Assembly (NCBI GenBank): GCA_003248565.1 | Contig: QFOV01000161.1 | Coordinates: 1-7,276 of the forward strand | From: Stenotrophomonas sp. | GTDB taxonomy: Bacteria; Pseudomonadota; Gammaproteobacteria; Xanthomonadales; Xanthomonadaceae | DNA: 7,276 nucleotides | Reading direction: 5' to 3' | Part shown: piece after piece, positions 6,054-7,276 of the stretch | How the letters are laid out: each line of letters begins with the position of its first letter | Position numbering within the stretch: the stretch's first letter is position 1 | The notes under the pieces: model-generated | Told to the model about the DNA's origin: nothing | The model's database searches: none | The model's input: only the letters and a program-made list of their open reading frames with translations | Translations under genes and position numbers: made by a program

Positions 6054-7276
6054 AGAATTTCACGCACGGCGGTTTTCAGCGGATTACTGGCTGCAGGTTC
6101 TTTCGCAGCGCAGGCGCAGGCGGCACAGCTCGATGCGCAGTTGCGGGCAGCGGCGACGGCCCAGCAGCCAGCAGTGATCGAGACACTGCGCGAACTGGTG
6201 CTGATGGAATCCGGTTCTACGGATCATGAGGGGGTCGGCAAGGTGATGGCCTATCTCGACAAGCGGCTGCAGGCGCTGGATGCGAAGGTGGAGCGGGTTC
6301 CGTCGGCAACCGGCGGCCCGGATCTGGTGCGTGGTACCTTCAACGGCACTGGCAAGTTGAAGGTGATGTTGATTGCCCACGCCGATACCGTCTACGACCG
6401 CGGCATCCTCGAGAAGGAACCGTTCCACCAGAAAGGCAACCTGTTGTACGGCCCGGGTATCGCCGACGACAAGGGCGGCATCGCGGTGATCCTGCATTCG
6501 CTGGCCCTGCTCAAGGCGCGCGGGTGGAACGATTACGCGACGGTTACGGTGTTGTTCAATCCGGACGAAGAGATCGGCTCGCCGGGCTCAGGCGAAACCA
6601 TTGCCAAGTTGGCCGACGAACACGACGTGGTGCTGTCCTTCGAGCCATCGGCGGCCAAGGCGGTGATCGAAAGCGAAGGCGTGCTGCTCAGTGCCGCCGG
6701 CACCTCGCAGGTGCGGATGACGGTGCAGGGCCTGTCCGCACACGCAGGTGCGGCTCCGGAGCAGGGCCGCAACGCACTCGTCGAACTGGCCCACCAGATC
6801 ATCCAGACCAAGGACGTGGCCGCCGGGGTGCCGGGTGCGCAGCTCAACTGGACCACGGCCAATGCCGGCACGGCGCGCAACCAGATTCCGGAACGCGCCG
6901 AAGTGGGGGGCGATGCACGTGTCACCCAGGCCGACAGCAATGCCAACCTGCTGGCCGCATTGCAGGCCAAGGTCAAGCAGAGCCACGCGGTGCCTGACAC
7001 CACTACCACGGTGACGCTGGAGCCGCTGCGCCCGATCTACGTGGCGGGTGAGCGCGGCCGTGCATTGGCGGATCTGGCGCAGGAGATCTATGCCGAACTG
7101 GATGGCCGCAAGCTGCTGATGCATCCCACGACCAACGGCGGGACCGACGCAGGGTTTGCGGGCCGCTCCGGTCATGCCGCGGTGCTGGAAGGCCTGGGGC
7201 TCGCAGGCTGGGGGTATCACGCACGCAATGAATTCATCGAGATCGACTCGATCCCGCCACGCCTGTACCTGGCATC
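6051..7276 (+). CDS. Secreted M20-family metallopeptidase, carboxypeptidase G2-like (3' truncated by window)
   Basis: 408 codons are visible with no stop. A Sec signal peptide (MRISRTAVFSGLLAAGSFAA, cleavage after AQA at about residue 24) indicates a periplasmic or secreted enzyme. The two-zinc M20 active site is complete: AHADTVYDRG (His110, catalytic Asp112), GPGIADDKGG (Asp139), NPDEEIGS (Glu173 and Glu174), FEPSA (Glu198) and GWGYHARNEF (His390). The inserted dimerisation domain lies at about 213-325 and carries GLSAHAGAAPEQGRNAL with the conserved His231. The C-terminal HARNEFIEIDSIPPRLYLA resembles the last part of Pseudomonas carboxypeptidase G2 (415 residues), so I estimate only some 10-20 residues are missing. 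Carboxypeptidase G2 removes C-terminal glutamate from folates and similar N-acyl amino acids; this protein's own substrate could differ. The link with the preceding phosphatase operon is uncertain, because the spacer is 162 bp and contains an inverted repeat. Confidence 0.9.
   Translation, partial: MRISRTAVFSGLLAAGSFAAQAQAAQLDAQLRAAATAQQPAVIETLRELVLMESGSTDHEGVGKVMAYLDKRLQALDAKVERVPSATGGPDLVRGTFNGTGKLKVMLIAHADTVYDRGILEKEPFHQKGNLLYGPGIADDKGGIAVILHSLALLKARGWNDYATVTVLFNPDEEIGSPGSGETIAKLADEHDVVLSFEPSAAKAVIESEGVLLSAAGTSQVRMTVQGLSAHAGAAPEQGRNALVELAHQIIQTKDVAAGVPGAQLNWTTANAGTARNQIPERAEVGGDARVTQADSNANLLAALQAKVKQSHAVPDTTTTVTLEPLRPIYVAGERGRALADLAQEIYAELDGRKLLMHPTTNGGTDAGFAGRSGHAAVLEGLGLAGWGYHARNEFIEIDSIPPRLYLA

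Noticed and set aside
1..7276. CRISPR array, tRNA or rRNA gene, insertion sequence or attachment site
   Set aside because: No spaced repeat array, transposase frame, terminal repeats or RNA gene was seen; the window is filled by five protein genes and short spacers.

Overview
The window is GC-rich and tightly packed, with every gene on the plus strand. The gene order and the TonB-dependent receptor subtype suggest a gammaproteobacterium of the Xanthomonadaceae, most likely Stenotrophomonas or a close relative. This is inferred from composition and family resemblance; no database search was run.

Layout: (1) positions 2-181, the last 59 codons of a FecI-type ECF sigma factor, containing the region 4 DNA-binding part; (2) 178-1215, a complete FecR-type transmembrane anti-sigma/sigma-regulator overlapping the sigma gene by ATGA; (3) 1216-1350, a 135-bp intergenic region with a candidate FecI-type promoter; (4) 1351-4284, a large TonB-dependent outer-membrane receptor with an N-terminal STN signalling domain (start revised from the upstream ATG at 1324); (5) 4296-5888, a Tat-exported PhoD-family phosphatase/phosphodiesterase 11 bp downstream of the receptor, with its Shine-Dalgarno overlapping the receptor stop codon; (6) 5889-6050, a 162-bp spacer with a long imperfect inverted repeat; (7) 6051-7276, a secreted M20-family carboxypeptidase G2-like metallopeptidase, cut off by the window end shortly before its expected C-terminus.

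Genes 1-4 form a classical cell-surface signalling cassette. An occupied receptor would pass a signal through its STN domain to FecR in the periplasm, releasing or activating the sigma factor, which would transcribe the receptor. What stands out is the downstream partner: a PhoD enzyme appears to be co-transcribed with the receptor. The simplest model is a ligand-induced system in which a phosphorylated compound (a phosphodiester, or possibly a phosphate-bearing metal chelate) is recognised at the surface, imported by TonB and dephosphorylated by exported PhoD. The ligand is not determined by the sequence. The M20 peptidase has its own strong ribosome-binding site and lies beyond the inverted repeat, so it is probably a separate transcription unit, although a functional link cannot be excluded.
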